From Plasmopara viticola (Eukaryota; Oomycota; Peronosporomycetes; Peronosporales; Peronosporaceae), in contig MBPM02000112.1 of NCBI GenBank assembly GCA_001695595.3, positions 62,001 to 126,000 of the forward strand: 64,000 nucleotides of DNA, in the 5' to 3' direction. The translations under genes and the position numbers were made by a program. The notes beneath the pieces are model-generated. The model did no database searches, was not told where the DNA came from, and worked only from the letters and a program-made list of their open reading frames with translations. Of this stretch, positions 10,496 through 21,234 are shown in pieces (positions within the stretch are counted from its first letter, which is position 1; each line of letters starts with the position of its first letter).

Positions 10496-12169
10496 ATGGC
10501 CTCTACTATCGCATCGTTCGCCAATTTCCTCAAACAGTCCAAAGCGCACGCTGTGGACAATCGCGAAGTCTTAATTGCTGGTGTGTTGTACAAGAAGCCC
10601 GACCGCAATTCTCTGTTATGGAAGAAGCGATACTGCGTCATTTACGCGGGGGAGTTGCAGATTGTCTACTTTTTGTCCCTCGACGACTTTGAAAAGCGCG
10701 CCATTCGTGGCAAAATCCCCTTCAGCTCTGTGCATTCATGGGATGGTAAACCTAATGGCTTACAATTCTATACACCGGCAGACAATTGCTTCCGAGTCTA
10801 CACGGACTCTGCCGAGGATCAGCAAAAGTGGCTCGACGTTATGCAACAATGTCTTGACAATGCACCGGACAAGAAGGATGGAGAGAAAGTCGAATACACG
10901 CGTCCGGTAGCGTCATCTCCTGTGTCTTCTCCCGAAGCCAATAGTTTTCGCTCCAAACGCAGCGATTCGTGGCGTGAAGAAGATCCCGACGTCTTGTCCA
11001 TAACCGTAGAGCTGGAGGATCTTCGTAGCGAAGTCACGACGCTGAAAGCCGAATTAGCGTCGTACGAGCAGGCTGAAAAGCGCTACGGAACGAAAATATC
11101 CTTGGCCAAGATGCGTCGTGGCTCAGTTTTGGACGATGGCACGGAACTTAACATGGAGCCGCGCGAGATGGAGCGAATGCGTGCAATTTTCAACCTGTTT
11201 GATGTCCAGGGCAACGGATTTATCAGTGAAGATGATCTCTTGGACTTGCACGCCAAGCTGGGTGAACCCATTTCTAATGAAGACGCTCGAGAAGCCATCT
11301 CATTCATGCACAGCAAATCTGCCACAGGTCAGATCGACTTTAACTCGTTTATGAAGTGGTGGAATGATGATCACGGGGCCGATAATCAGACGGAAGCTAT
11401 GCGTCGGTACCAAGCCAAATTTAAATTTCTCAAAGCGCGCATTGCCAATCCTGAAGTTGGCAACATTGAGACCGAAGCAGTTGGTGCGTTCCCGAGCTTT
11501 GAGTTTCGAGTTAATTTTTACCACACAGGACCAAATGGTGTGCGACAGCAAATCTCGCCGTGGCACGATATTCCACTTTACAATCCCGACGGGACTGTCA
11601 ATTTTATTTGTGAAATTCCCAAGTGGACACGTAAGAAGATGGAAATTGCCACGGGTGAACCGTTTAACCCCATTAAGCAGGACACAAAGAATGGCAAGTT
11701 GCGCGAGTATGGCTGGGGTGAAATGATGTTTAATTATGGAGCCATGCCACAGACATGGGAGGACCCATCTCATGTGACGGAGGGGACGGGTTGTGTGGGT
11801 GATAATGATCCAATTGATGTTGTAGAGATTGGAACGAAACAATGGCGTACAGGCTCTATCGTACAAGTAAAGATTTTAGGTGTCCTTGCTCTGATCGATG
11901 ACAATGAGACGGATTGGAAGGTCATTTGCATCAATGTGGAAGACCATTACGCGCCACTCATTCACGACGTGGCAGACATTGAGGCCCACATGCCGGGCTG
12001 CATCACCGCCATCCACGACTGGCTTCGTGACTACAAACTGCCGCAAGTCAACAAGTATGGCTACGACGACAAGTGTATGGGTCGCGACTTTGCCGAGGCA
12101 ACTGTCGCCGAGACCCACGAGTTTTGGAAGTTGCTGATTGAACAGCGCGGTGGGCAAGCTACGGTCTAA
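10496..12169 (+). CDS. PH, EF-hand and family I inorganic pyrophosphatase fusion protein
   Basis: With the ATG start the protein is 557 residues. Residues about 26-122 are a PH domain (GVLYKKPDRNSLLWKKRYCVI ... DSAEDQQKWLDVM). A Ser/Pro linker and a short acidic coiled-coil-like stretch (about 170-195) follow. Residues about 225-290 are an EF-hand region; one loop, DVQGNGFISEDD (236-247), keeps Asp/Asn ligands but ends in Asp rather than Glu. Residues about 332-557 are a full eukaryotic soluble pyrophosphatase with the signature GDNDPIDVVEIG (catalytic Asp436, Asp438, Asp441), YGWGEMMFNYG and ETDWKVICI. The enzyme hydrolyses pyrophosphate to two phosphates. The added domains suggest lipid targeting and calcium sensing, which is inference. 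The usual soluble enzyme is roughly half this length. The frame is uninterrupted, so the fusion is encoded in one exon. Confidence 0.95.
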   Translation: MASTIASFANFLKQSKAHAVDNREVLIAGVLYKKPDRNSLLWKKRYCVIYAGELQIVYFLSLDDFEKRAIRGKIPFSSVHSWDGKPNGLQFYTPADNCFRVYTDSAEDQQKWLDVMQQCLDNAPDKKDGEKVEYTRPVASSPVSSPEANSFRSKRSDSWREEDPDVLSITVELEDLRSEVTTLKAELASYEQAEKRYGTKISLAKMRRGSVLDDGTELNMEPREMERMRAIFNLFDVQGNGFISEDDLLDLHAKLGEPISNEDAREAISFMHSKSATGQIDFNSFMKWWNDDHGADNQTEAMRRYQAKFKFLKARIANPEVGNIETEAVGAFPSFEFRVNFYHTGPNGVRQQISPWHDIPLYNPDGTVNFICEIPKWTRKKMEIATGEPFNPIKQDTKNGKLREYGWGEMMFNYGAMPQTWEDPSHVTEGTGCVGDNDPIDVVEIGTKQWRTGSIVQVKILGVLALIDDNETDWKVICINVEDHYAPLIHDVADIEAHMPGCITAIHDWLRDYKLPQVNKYGYDDKCMGRDFAEATVAETHEFWKLLIEQRGGQATV

Positions 12170-12597
12170 GAGCAGCTGAGGAGACTGGCAATTCGATTCG
12201 TAGACAAAGAGTAAGGTGCTCGACAAGTACGTACTACACAATAAAACTGATTAAATTTAGAAAACTGATTAATTTTCTTTGATTAGAGTCACTTGGGTGG
12301 TAAGTTTCGCGTTGGGGTCGTACATTGTCACTGGCCTACACTAAGAAAAGAGCATCTTATCATACGCTGCAAATACACGTACCTTCTGTCGCCCTTTTGA
12401 TGGACTATTTTTTAATGTCAAGTAATGCATGCTGCAAAAATAGCCGTGTCCGAAAATATAAAGTCAATTTCCGGTGACTACCGTTTGATGTGCGGCTGGC
12501 TTCAGCCTCGTCCTCAACCAAGAAGCAACGAGTCCTAAAAATTGCAGCGTCATTTAGTAATCTACCCGCTGCGGTGGTTGTATCGTACAAGGGTGTC
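12170..12597. promoter_or_regulatory. Intergenic region and likely 5' region of the PIPK gene
   Basis: The PIPK frame is open back to a TGA at 12475-12477, but there is no ATG between that stop and 12598. A splice-acceptor-like CTGGCTTCAG ends at 12505 and a donor-like GTAAGT starts at 12300, so a short upstream exon cannot be excluded. TCATTTAGTAATC near 12551 is a weak initiator match 47 bases before the ATG. Confidence 0.35.
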
Positions 12598-14598
12598 ATG
12601 CCAGTTGAAGTTGTCGTTCCAGTAGAATTTGACCTTATTGACAACGTCAATGACCCTGCTCCTGAGCTTTTGGCACTGAAAATGGCCCCTCCGTCACCAA
12701 ACTGTCGATTGTCTAGATTGCCATCGTCGCAAAGCAGTCGCCCGACGTCACCAACCTCCAATGAAAGTGATGGATTGGGAACGAGCTGTTCGATGATCAC
12801 GTCAAGTTCCACATCCTATTCCACCCTTACAACGTCGACGGTGCTTGACGTAAACACGGCGAATGAAAATTCCGAGGCGGACTCCGCTTCTTTGGCGTCA
12901 AAAGCAAATACAAAAGCGAATTTGTCGATCTTAGAAAAAAGGATGCGCATTGGAAAAACGAAACTCGGCCACACGCGATACAAGAATGTCAAACGCAATT
13001 TTAAACCTCCGGAAGGAAACGTAATTAATCTTCAGCATGAGCAGTACGCGCTAACGTATGGCATGATGTGTGGCATTCGGGACTCGGCTGGGCTTCAAAA
13101 GCCGTTTAAACAGCGTTTGACGATGGACGATTTTATGCTCGTCGACAACAAGATCTTCCCCGCTAACGTGCAGCTTCAGCATCCGTTCAAGTTTAAAGAT
13201 TACTCGCCGGATGTGTTTCGACAAGTGCGTCGTCGCTTTGGAATCGATTTGGCCGACTACATGCTCACATTGAGTGGCGACTTCAATTTTATCGAGTTCA
13301 TGTCGAATTCGAAATCGGGGCAGTTTTTCTTTTATTCGCACGATGGAAGGTTTATGATTAAAACGCAGACGAAAGACGAGTCCAAGTTTCTTCGTCGTAT
13401 CTTGCCACACTACTATAAGTTTGTCATGGAGAACCCCAACACATTGATCACGCGCTTTTACGGCATGCACCGTGTCAAGATGCACCATTTAAGACGGAAA
13501 ATGCATTTTGTCATTATGGCTAGTGTCTTTGATACGCCTTTGGATATTCACGCGCGCTTTGACTTGAAAGGATCACGAGTTGGACGTCACGCCACTTTGA
13601 AAGAACACCAGCGAGGTAGTGCAGGGGTCCTGAAGGACAACGATTTGTTGGAGAAAGGCTTTCATCTTCAGATGGGGGTGGCTCGACGGGCCATTTTTCT
13701 TGTTCAACTGCGAAAAGATGTCGAATTTCTTAAGCAAATGAAGATCATGGATTATAGTTTGCTCATTGGAGTGCACGATTCGGGCTGTGAACTACAAAAT
13801 GACTTGTATACAACGACACCCAGGAGTGATAGCTCTGGAAGTGTCATGTCCGATCAAGGAAGTAGTGTCAAATCTTTGCCCTCTTCACCTGCACGCTTAA
13901 ATTCTGAACTTATGGTGTCAGTGCCTCATCTGCAGCCAGATAGGTCGTCGTCCATGTCAGAGACAGAAGCCGAGGCTCAAACGATTCCCAGCGCTATTTC
14001 GACGATTCAAACGCGTCTAGCGCTCTCTCCTCCTAACACACCGACTTATGGCAATGGGTATACAGGTTTAGATCTCGACTCAGACAACGAATCGGAGACG
14101 AGCAGCGACGGTGGCTTCGGACTCGGTCTCGGCAATGCATTCGGTGAGTTTGCTTCACCAGCAAATCGCAGTCCGTTTGGGTCGCTGCCATCGACCCCGA
14201 GAGGCTCGGGATCGACAATGGCGCCACTATCTCCTCGTCTACTCGACACTGCAGCGTATGCAGAGTACTCGGAGTCTGTTTTTTGCAAGGATGAAGGTGG
14301 CATTTATGGACGTGACCGTCATGGTCGTAAGAATGGGTTTGTGTATTTTTTAGGTATTATCGACATTTTGCAGCAGTATAACACGCGCAAGATCGCCGAA
14401 ACGTTTATCAAGGGGCTGCGTCACAACCGCAAACAGATCTCGTCTGTGAATCCTGATTTCTACAGTGATCGGTTTATTGAATTTGTGGAAAAGCATGTGG
14501 TTCAAGATGACACTCTCATCTCGCCTCGCCCTTTGTTATCTCCGACATCTGCGAGTAGTTTGGAATCTATGCCCCATATGGAGGACGATGCTTGCTAG
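12598..14598 (+). CDS. Phosphatidylinositol-4-phosphate 5-kinase-like kinase (PIPK)
   Basis: From the first ATG the product is 666 residues. After a Ser-rich N-terminus of about 110 residues the PIPK catalytic domain begins (YALTYGMMCGIRDS). Landmarks are FMIKTQTKDE with the ATP-binding Lys255, FDLKGSRVGR (DLKGS at 322-326), IMDYSLLIGVHD (MDYSLL at 384-389) and GIIDILQQYN with the metal-binding Asp589. The ending IKGLRHNRKQISSVNPDFYSDRF is typical of the family. A Ser/Pro/Asp-rich insert of about 170 residues separates MDYSLL from GIIDIL, a common place for inserts. The enzyme makes PI(4,5)P2 or a related bisphosphate at membranes. No seven-helix GPCR part precedes it, unlike the GPCR-PIPK fusions known in oomycetes. 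The exact N-terminus is uncertain. Confidence 0.93.
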   Translation: MPVEVVVPVEFDLIDNVNDPAPELLALKMAPPSPNCRLSRLPSSQSSRPTSPTSNESDGLGTSCSMITSSSTSYSTLTTSTVLDVNTANENSEADSASLASKANTKANLSILEKRMRIGKTKLGHTRYKNVKRNFKPPEGNVINLQHEQYALTYGMMCGIRDSAGLQKPFKQRLTMDDFMLVDNKIFPANVQLQHPFKFKDYSPDVFRQVRRRFGIDLADYMLTLSGDFNFIEFMSNSKSGQFFFYSHDGRFMIKTQTKDESKFLRRILPHYYKFVMENPNTLITRFYGMHRVKMHHLRRKMHFVIMASVFDTPLDIHARFDLKGSRVGRHATLKEHQRGSAGVLKDNDLLEKGFHLQMGVARRAIFLVQLRKDVEFLKQMKIMDYSLLIGVHDSGCELQNDLYTTTPRSDSSGSVMSDQGSSVKSLPSSPARLNSELMVSVPHLQPDRSSSMSETEAEAQTIPSAISTIQTRLALSPPNTPTYGNGYTGLDLDSDNESETSSDGGFGLGLGNAFGEFASPANRSPFGSLPSTPRGSGSTMAPLSPRLLDTAAYAEYSESVFCKDEGGIYGRDRHGRKNGFVYFLGIIDILQQYNTRKIAETFIKGLRHNRKQISSVNPDFYSDRFIEFVEKHVVQDDTLISPRPLLSPTSASSLESMPHMEDDAC

Positions 14599-14764
14599 AA
14601 ATGTAAAATTAGCACCTTAGCTAGGTTTGACGTAGAAAAGGGAAACTTATTAATGCTATAATGCCGAGACCATCCGCACATAAAAAATTAAAAGAGTGAC
14701 TCAATATAATGCTTAGGTGTCAAGGGTTAATGCTGATGTACTTATTTTGCGAATCGAGGTTTTG

Positions 14765-17700
14765 TATACCACAGCTGTAAACTTTGTCTCAAAGCAACGA
14801 CTACAGCTTCTTAATTTTTTTGCTTTCTCAATCACAAACTTTGTATCTTCTTGAGCAGTAACAAAGCCAAAGTTCTGCTTTCAACTATCAACAACTTCGG
14901 GCGCTAAAAAAATTGCATGTTATCAATCACGCACCGCACAACGACAACTGCCTGTCACAATGTGATAAGTCATAAGCAAGTCAGTGCGTTCGCTTGCGAA
15001 GAAGCTTAAACTCGATTTTTAGATTATATCAAAACTGTACTCGCGGTTGGCGAGATAGGCGTGCTGACTTTAACATACTGGAAGCAAATAATTTAACTCG
15101 CACTCAGCACATGGGCATAAATAGGTTGACAAAGCTGGCAGAACACAGTAGCAAGCGGTGGTTCAGTGGGATTGACTTAATGAATCATGATAGACATTGG
15201 AAAGTCTGTGTGATCTAAGTGAATGCGTAAGCAGTTGGGCTTGCCGTACAGAAGTGCATGTATGCATACTGTGTGATTGTTATATGATAACCGATTTTCT
15301 TTGGCAGTTGTACCATGTAATCTGGCAATCGCGTAACTGGTGATGGCCTAATAGCTATGTCCAGTGCGGAACGATTTTATTGCGTGGATTAAAGTTTTAC
15401 AACTGACAAGCCGTCTTACACCTTTCTTTGAGAGGCGACTATAGCATCTGAGCTCGTAAGCTTTCTGCTATCTCAACCAAACTCCTACTTTCAATGTAAC
15501 CGTCCAATAATCTGAGAGATCGCCCCAATTAACAATTATGAACTCCACGTAGACAAGCAAGAGCAGCTATACTGCCTTGATGTCAAATGTCATATGCATC
15601 TTAATCGCAGACGAAGGTGCCGCTTATGGATATAGCAAAGCCTCGAATTTCATATTTGACCATGTTATTAAAAGCAGCTGATATAACATGCAGTCAGCAC
15701 ATGAACATAATTAGCGTTATAAAGCTAGTAGCTTGCCGTAGCAAGGGTTCATATCGTCTGGAACTCATTCAATCAAACATGATAGATTATATAAAGTTTG
15801 TGCAATGTTAAGAAAATGCATAACCAACTAGGCTCGGCGTACAGCACTGCATCTATGCATTGATATATGGATACTATATTTTGTTTGTTTGCTGCATCGT
15901 GTAGCTTGTTAATCGTGTAAATGGTCAGTGTGCCCGAGTGGTCCAAGGGGATACTTTCAAGTCGCAACGATTTTGAGCGCGTGAAATATATTATACAGCT
16001 GATAAAGCATCTTGCAGCTGTTTTTAAAAAACGACTACAGCACCTCCAATGCTCACAAGCTTTCTGCTTTCTCTACACTGACCTTCTATCGTCTTATAAT
16101 GCAGCAAATACAAAGTTCTCCGTTTGATGTAACTGTTCCATTGTCCATTACTTTGACACCTACAGCCAAGAGCAGCTATGCTACTCTGGTGTAAGAAGCT
16201 ACAATTGCGCAGCAAGACGATGAATATTGCAGCACGATGGAAGCTACAAAAATGGCCGAGTATTCAAAGCACTAAAACGAGAAACTGGATATGGTTCTTT
16301 TGTAGCGGCACTGTGCAAAACATAGCTCATATTTTACTAAGTAACTGAGCATAAGAGTGTTGCAAAGCTAGATGCACGGATCAAAGGATGGTGTATGTAG
16401 TGTGGAATGAATATAATAATTTACAAAGACTATGAAATTTGCTTCAGTATAGTCGTTCCAATGCCCACCAATTTAAGACCTTGCATTCAGCTCTCACTCA
16501 TGTACTAACCACCAAGAGCACCCAACCTGCTACGATGTAAAAAGCCACATCAATGTTGCTCGGCGGTCAATGATTCCGCTTTTGAATGGTATTAAGACTA
16601 GATTTTCAACGAAAATGAAAATTATACTCGCATTTAGCACACATACTGAAAGCAGCTAGTTTTAGTTGCAGTTAGAACGTACAATACAAAGCTGGCAGCA
16701 CGCAGTAGAAAGTGATATATATAGCGTGTGGTTGGCTTAAACGTTTTGTTATTGACCACCAGAAGTCTGAGCAGGATCGTCGTAAAGCATGTATATATTG
16801 CTATGTGTAACCTACTTTTGCTCGCTTGTTGTATCATGTAGCGTGGTCTTTGTGTCGCTGGTTAGTGTGCCAGGTCTAAGGGCGATACGTTCAGATCGTT
16901 ATGTTTTTAAACGCATGCGATTGAGTCTTACTGCTGGCAAACTGTCTTGACACTGGCTATAAGAGACGACGATACCGATTTCAGCGCTCATTAGCTATTT
17001 GCCTTCTCGATCATAAACCTAACATTTTTGGTAGCAGCAACAAATTCATGTAATTGCTCAATCATCCAACAATTCGAGGTGTCAAGAAAGCTTGCATCAA
17101 GCTTTCAATCATATGTTGTACATCAAAACCTGAAAGGAGCCACTTTTCTAGTAACAGGTAACGTGTAATACGAATGCGGACCAAGTTACCGCAGCTGAGA
17201 CTATATTTGCAAATAGTGCGAGCAATGTCAAGATGGCTGTGCTTCCAGGTCGTAGCATACCGAAACTAGTTAAGTCAAGTAGTACTCAGCACATGAGCAT
17301 AATGAGCTTTGCAAAGCTGGCAGCACGTAGTGCATATAGTGTGGGATTGACTCAATAATTCATGAGTGACTATTGAAAAGAATCGAAGCAATGTTTCGTA
17401 TTCACAAGTAGCTATGGTTGCCATCCACTACTGCATGTATGGATTTTGTGGGAGTGGGATGTGCTCGGAACTTTGTAACTGATCAGTTTTTATGAGTGGT
17501 CCAGGAGGTCGTATGCTAATAAAGTCGGAGGTGCTAGTGTCATTGAGATGACTGCAACTGGTCCAGCGCTAATTAGCGTTTTGCTTTTTAAATCAAGTAT
17601 CTAACATCGTTATAAGCAGTAGATCCAAAGCTCTGATTTTGGTGTCTTTGTTGCGACGTCCAACAGCTCGAGGCGGTGAAAAAGTTGGGCTTTAGCTATC

Positions 17701-17800
17701 ATTTATGTACCGCGTATCGACGACCGAGAGCAGCCACGACATAACAAGTCTTATGTAAGTCAATTGTGGACGAAGTTAAGCTTGTGATGAAGCTGACACT
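14765..17800 (+). repeat. Head-to-tail array of about five tRNA-Leu-headed repeat units
   Basis: Five diverged units follow each other in the same direction, with approximate starts at 14765, 15331, 15924, 16861 and 17482 (periods 0.6-0.95 kb with deletions). Each complete unit has, in order, a tRNA-like head; ACTGACAAGCCGTCTT; a TTTGAGACGACTATAGC block; TTGCTTTCTCAATCACAAAC; a block with CGACGTCCAACA and GAGGCGGTGA; CGACCGAGAGCAGC; GTGAATGAAGCTGAGACTC; GGCAAGATGGCTGTGCTGAC; CAGCACATGAGCATAA...CAAAGCTGGCAGCA; GTGGGATTGACTCAATAAT; and GCCGTACAGCACTGCATGTATG. The unit then runs through GTGTAACTG straight into the next head. No unit has a significant open frame. The segments are my reading of a consensus by eye; individual copies differ. 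Confidence 0.75.
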
Positions 17801-20800
17801 CGATTTGTAGATAGAACGAATCGTGTATTTGCAATTTGCGATATGGTCCTGCGTCCTTTAGGTATTCTAAGTGGCTTTATATCGAAAATGGTAATGGGTT
17901 TTTGGTGAATGGTCTCAAAGTTTAGTCTAACTCCCTCCATCTTGGCGTAATATTGGAATTGCCAGTACAAGTTGTGTGTTAAGAAAATCTAGTTGCATGT
18001 CGCAGTATATATGCTTGAGCATGCTGCTAAATTTGTTGGAATTTCCACTGATAACTAGTAAGGAAGTGGGGGTATTTAGGGTAAGGCTGTAATATCAGAT
18101 AGAATTGCACAAGCACTCGCGATTTTTAAACAGATCACTCTTAATGTTGCCACGCAGTCAATTTTTTTGACGAGGCCATTAACCATACACTTCTTTTACT
18201 GAGTACACTTGTGCAGAGACTTATGTATCCATATCAAAATTTACAAAGCTAGCGAAGCTCGCCAATGCTAATTGAGTTGAGTACAATGACGTTCCATTAG
18301 TGGTGTTGATGCTGCCGTCCTGAGCTTTCTCTTTTGACTATGTTAGTTGGTGAGACGAGAAGGGAGAATCGCTAATTGAAGTGCTTGCAGATTTTTAACG
18401 TCTCGACTACGGACATTGGCTAAAGTGGAATGTTCGCATTGGTAATACATGTTTTTCTGCTTAATCTCTTTTTAATAACCACAAAAAGGCGAATTTTTGT
18501 ACCAAGCACAGAATATTAGCCCGTAACTGAAAATGCAGCTTAGTAGTTCCTTGATAGTGCGAATGTAATTTCGGCATCCTGTCAATTTAATTTTACTAAA
18601 GTATACGACAAATTAAATCATCTTAGGCAAGAAAAACTTTCTATAAAAAAATCAAACAACTACAAGTACGATAATTCAAATCTACCTTTTGTTCTCGCAG
18701 GATTTGATGCTTACGAGTCGCTAATCGCGTCATTTGAAGTATTCCTTAGTATAACATATAGGGACTGTAAAGATCATCAAGACATCGTTTTTTGCAGAAA
18801 AGAATACGTGTCACGAAAATTGCAATGGGAACTAGCAAAAAATAGCAAACATGTATCGAACGCCATGCCTCCCTGTTAAACTCAAGCCAACACTTCTTGT
18901 ACATGTACCGTATATCATGCTGCATTAACTACGTGTAGCTGCACAGCTTAAGATGAAATACCTTCCTAATCATATGTAGGCGTAATAAAGACTTAGCGTT
19001 AGCTGAATTAGCGTCTATGCTATACAAAAGAGACATATCACTGCAACTCTTAATGAATTTTCAAATCTGCTTTTCAATATTTAACATGCATTGCGAATGT
19101 CACCCTAGTCCTGTTCTCGGATCTAGTTGTTGCAGAAAAAATAGCCTCATACTAATAGTGATGTCACTATACTTAAAATTCTTATGAAAATCGGGCAATT
19201 TATTTCCAAAAAGTCTTTAAAGCGTAATTGAGGTGCGTACAATGCGGAAAACAGAAGTCCAAAGCTTTGTGCTAATTGCACCAGTCTGAACTTGAGAAAG
19301 GAGTGAAAATTTTCTTTACACTGTCTTTTAATGCGCGGGAAAGGATCGCGTTGAGCTTAAAGGCTCCCTTACCCGTTTTTAATCATGTTTTGGAGAAAGT
19401 GCCTTCACGCTTCATTATGGCCATAGAAAGGCTAAAGCAAAGCAGTAACAATTTTGTGCGGTTAGTGTGCTTTATTACGACAACCTCCCGGCATCATATA
19501 CACTCAATTAGCTATGACAAAGGCAATTCTTTCAAAGATGTCGGAAATTTTTTTGACGAGGAGAAGCTTATGACGGCTTAAAGCGTGCAAGTTGATAAAT
19601 TTGTGAGTCGCCGTCATCGAATGATGGTCACTCATAGATATTAAGCTACTATGAGTCAGCTTGACTAAAAAAATGCCGCAATCTGATTCAGGAACATAAT
19701 CAACTTTCAATCACTGCTACTAAAGCGCAATAAGACGTGTAGAATGCATTAATGTGATGTATCTCAGCTGTCTGTAAAGACAGCTGCAAATAAATATACA
19801 TCCGCGAGAAGATAGACTGCTTTTGTTCGCCTTTGTTTGAGGAAAAAAGTTGTAAGGCCACTTTCAAAATGCCCGAAAGTCACTACGGGCAATTCTTATC
19901 ATACCGAATGTGCTTTAGGCGCAAGTAGAAGAGCTTAATGGATCTTAACTAGATGCCAAGCTTACTCATGCCTATATTACCTGAGCGGGGTTCTGTACCA
20001 GTGCACAAAAGCTTAAAGCAGTGGCTGCAGATTGAAATCCAATAGTTTAGTAGATATTTTTAAAATTGCCAAAGAGCCAAAACATATGTCAGTGGCCTTG
20101 TTACTGCTGTGTCATTATGTGCGGAGGATACAGCATATAAAAAATGTACAAATCAAACTGTCGGAGAAGTGCCGTAATTTTGCGACGGTGGTCAGATCGA
20201 CAATAATTAATGCTTGCTTTCAGCGAATAGAAGTGGGAAAGTGCGATTAAGCGGGGGAGAAAAAATCGATAAATGCGATTTGGCCGTTCGACAGCATTTT
20301 GACTTTCATGTTTGAAGCAATCATAGCCGCAATGATTTTTATTATGCCAGCCGAACTTTGACAAAACACTTTGTTATTCCGTAAAAGCCAAATCAGAAGA
20401 CCTGACAAGGTGGTAAGAAATTGCTCTGGAGCCGTCAATGCGTATATCAGATATCAAGAATCATACAAGTGTTGCCAAACTCGATAACTAAAGCAAAAAT
20501 TGTAGAAACAAACTTAAAGTGAAAAGGTGGCACAAAACTCGTTGTAGGCGTCATTTACTTTGCACTCTTCAAATTTTAATATTTGAAACGACGATAGCAA
20601 TTGCGCCATAGTGAGCAGAACTCTACTAGGCTTTTGGCTAATCAATTTATTGAGATAGCCAAACGAGAAGAGGCAGGCAAAGGGGCGCAAAGCGTGACCC
20701 AAAGCACGAGAAAATAGAAACCTACAAGTGAAAAAGACACTGACAGGATTGACGATAAAGCACGGCAAAACTTTTTCGTACAAAGGTAAAAGGTACATTT

Positions 20801-21234
20801 TTATGCTTCAGATCGACCAGGTCACTTTGGTGTAGATTGGAACGGTGTTTTACAAGTTTATGTAAAGTTAAGCACTGTGTATAAAAAGTGCATTCGCCAA
20901 TATTGTGGAACATCTCCAGTAAAATGTAGTCGTAGAAGCTTAAAGAGGTACGTTCAAGCAAAACATGACCAACGATCTAGCTTGGAGAGCAAAACGAAAG
21001 GCGGATTGAGCTGGGGTAAATCTATATATGGGATCATCTACTTTGGCTCTGCGGCCCCAAGTCAGCTAGTGAAACAAACTATCGGAGAAACTTGCTCGAG
21101 TTGCAGCACTGATGAATTCGAAGCCTATGCCATCTCTTAGGAAATCTGGATTTAAATTTGAAGGCATAGAGGTCTGTTGACCGCTTCGGCACACAAGGCT
21201 ATTGAAGTACACGAACAACATGCAAAAAGATTAT
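17801..21234. other. Intergenic, no gene recognised
   Basis: This is a low-GC stretch without a supported gene. Frames such as 19276-19581 (TTG start), 20032-20250 and 20514-20961 lack domains and proper starts. The only clear structure is a perfect 22-base palindrome at 19765-19786 with arms CAGCTGTCT and AGACAGCTG. Confidence 0.5.
19765..19786. repeat. Perfect short inverted repeat
   Basis: CAGCTGTCT, a four-base spacer GTAA, and AGACAGCTG form a perfect nine-pair hairpin. It lies far from any supported gene. It may be a remnant of a small transposon end or chance. Confidence 0.7.

Noticed and set aside
11300..11866. Long antisense frame of 188 codons
   Set aside because: It lies fully inside the pyrophosphatase domain on the opposite strand and is a shadow of that coding sequence.
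12300..12505. Intron joining an upstream exon to the PIPK gene
   Set aside because: Donor-like GTAAGT and acceptor-like TTCAG exist, but no convincing coding exon lies between the pyrophosphatase stop and 12300. It is left open as a caveat only.
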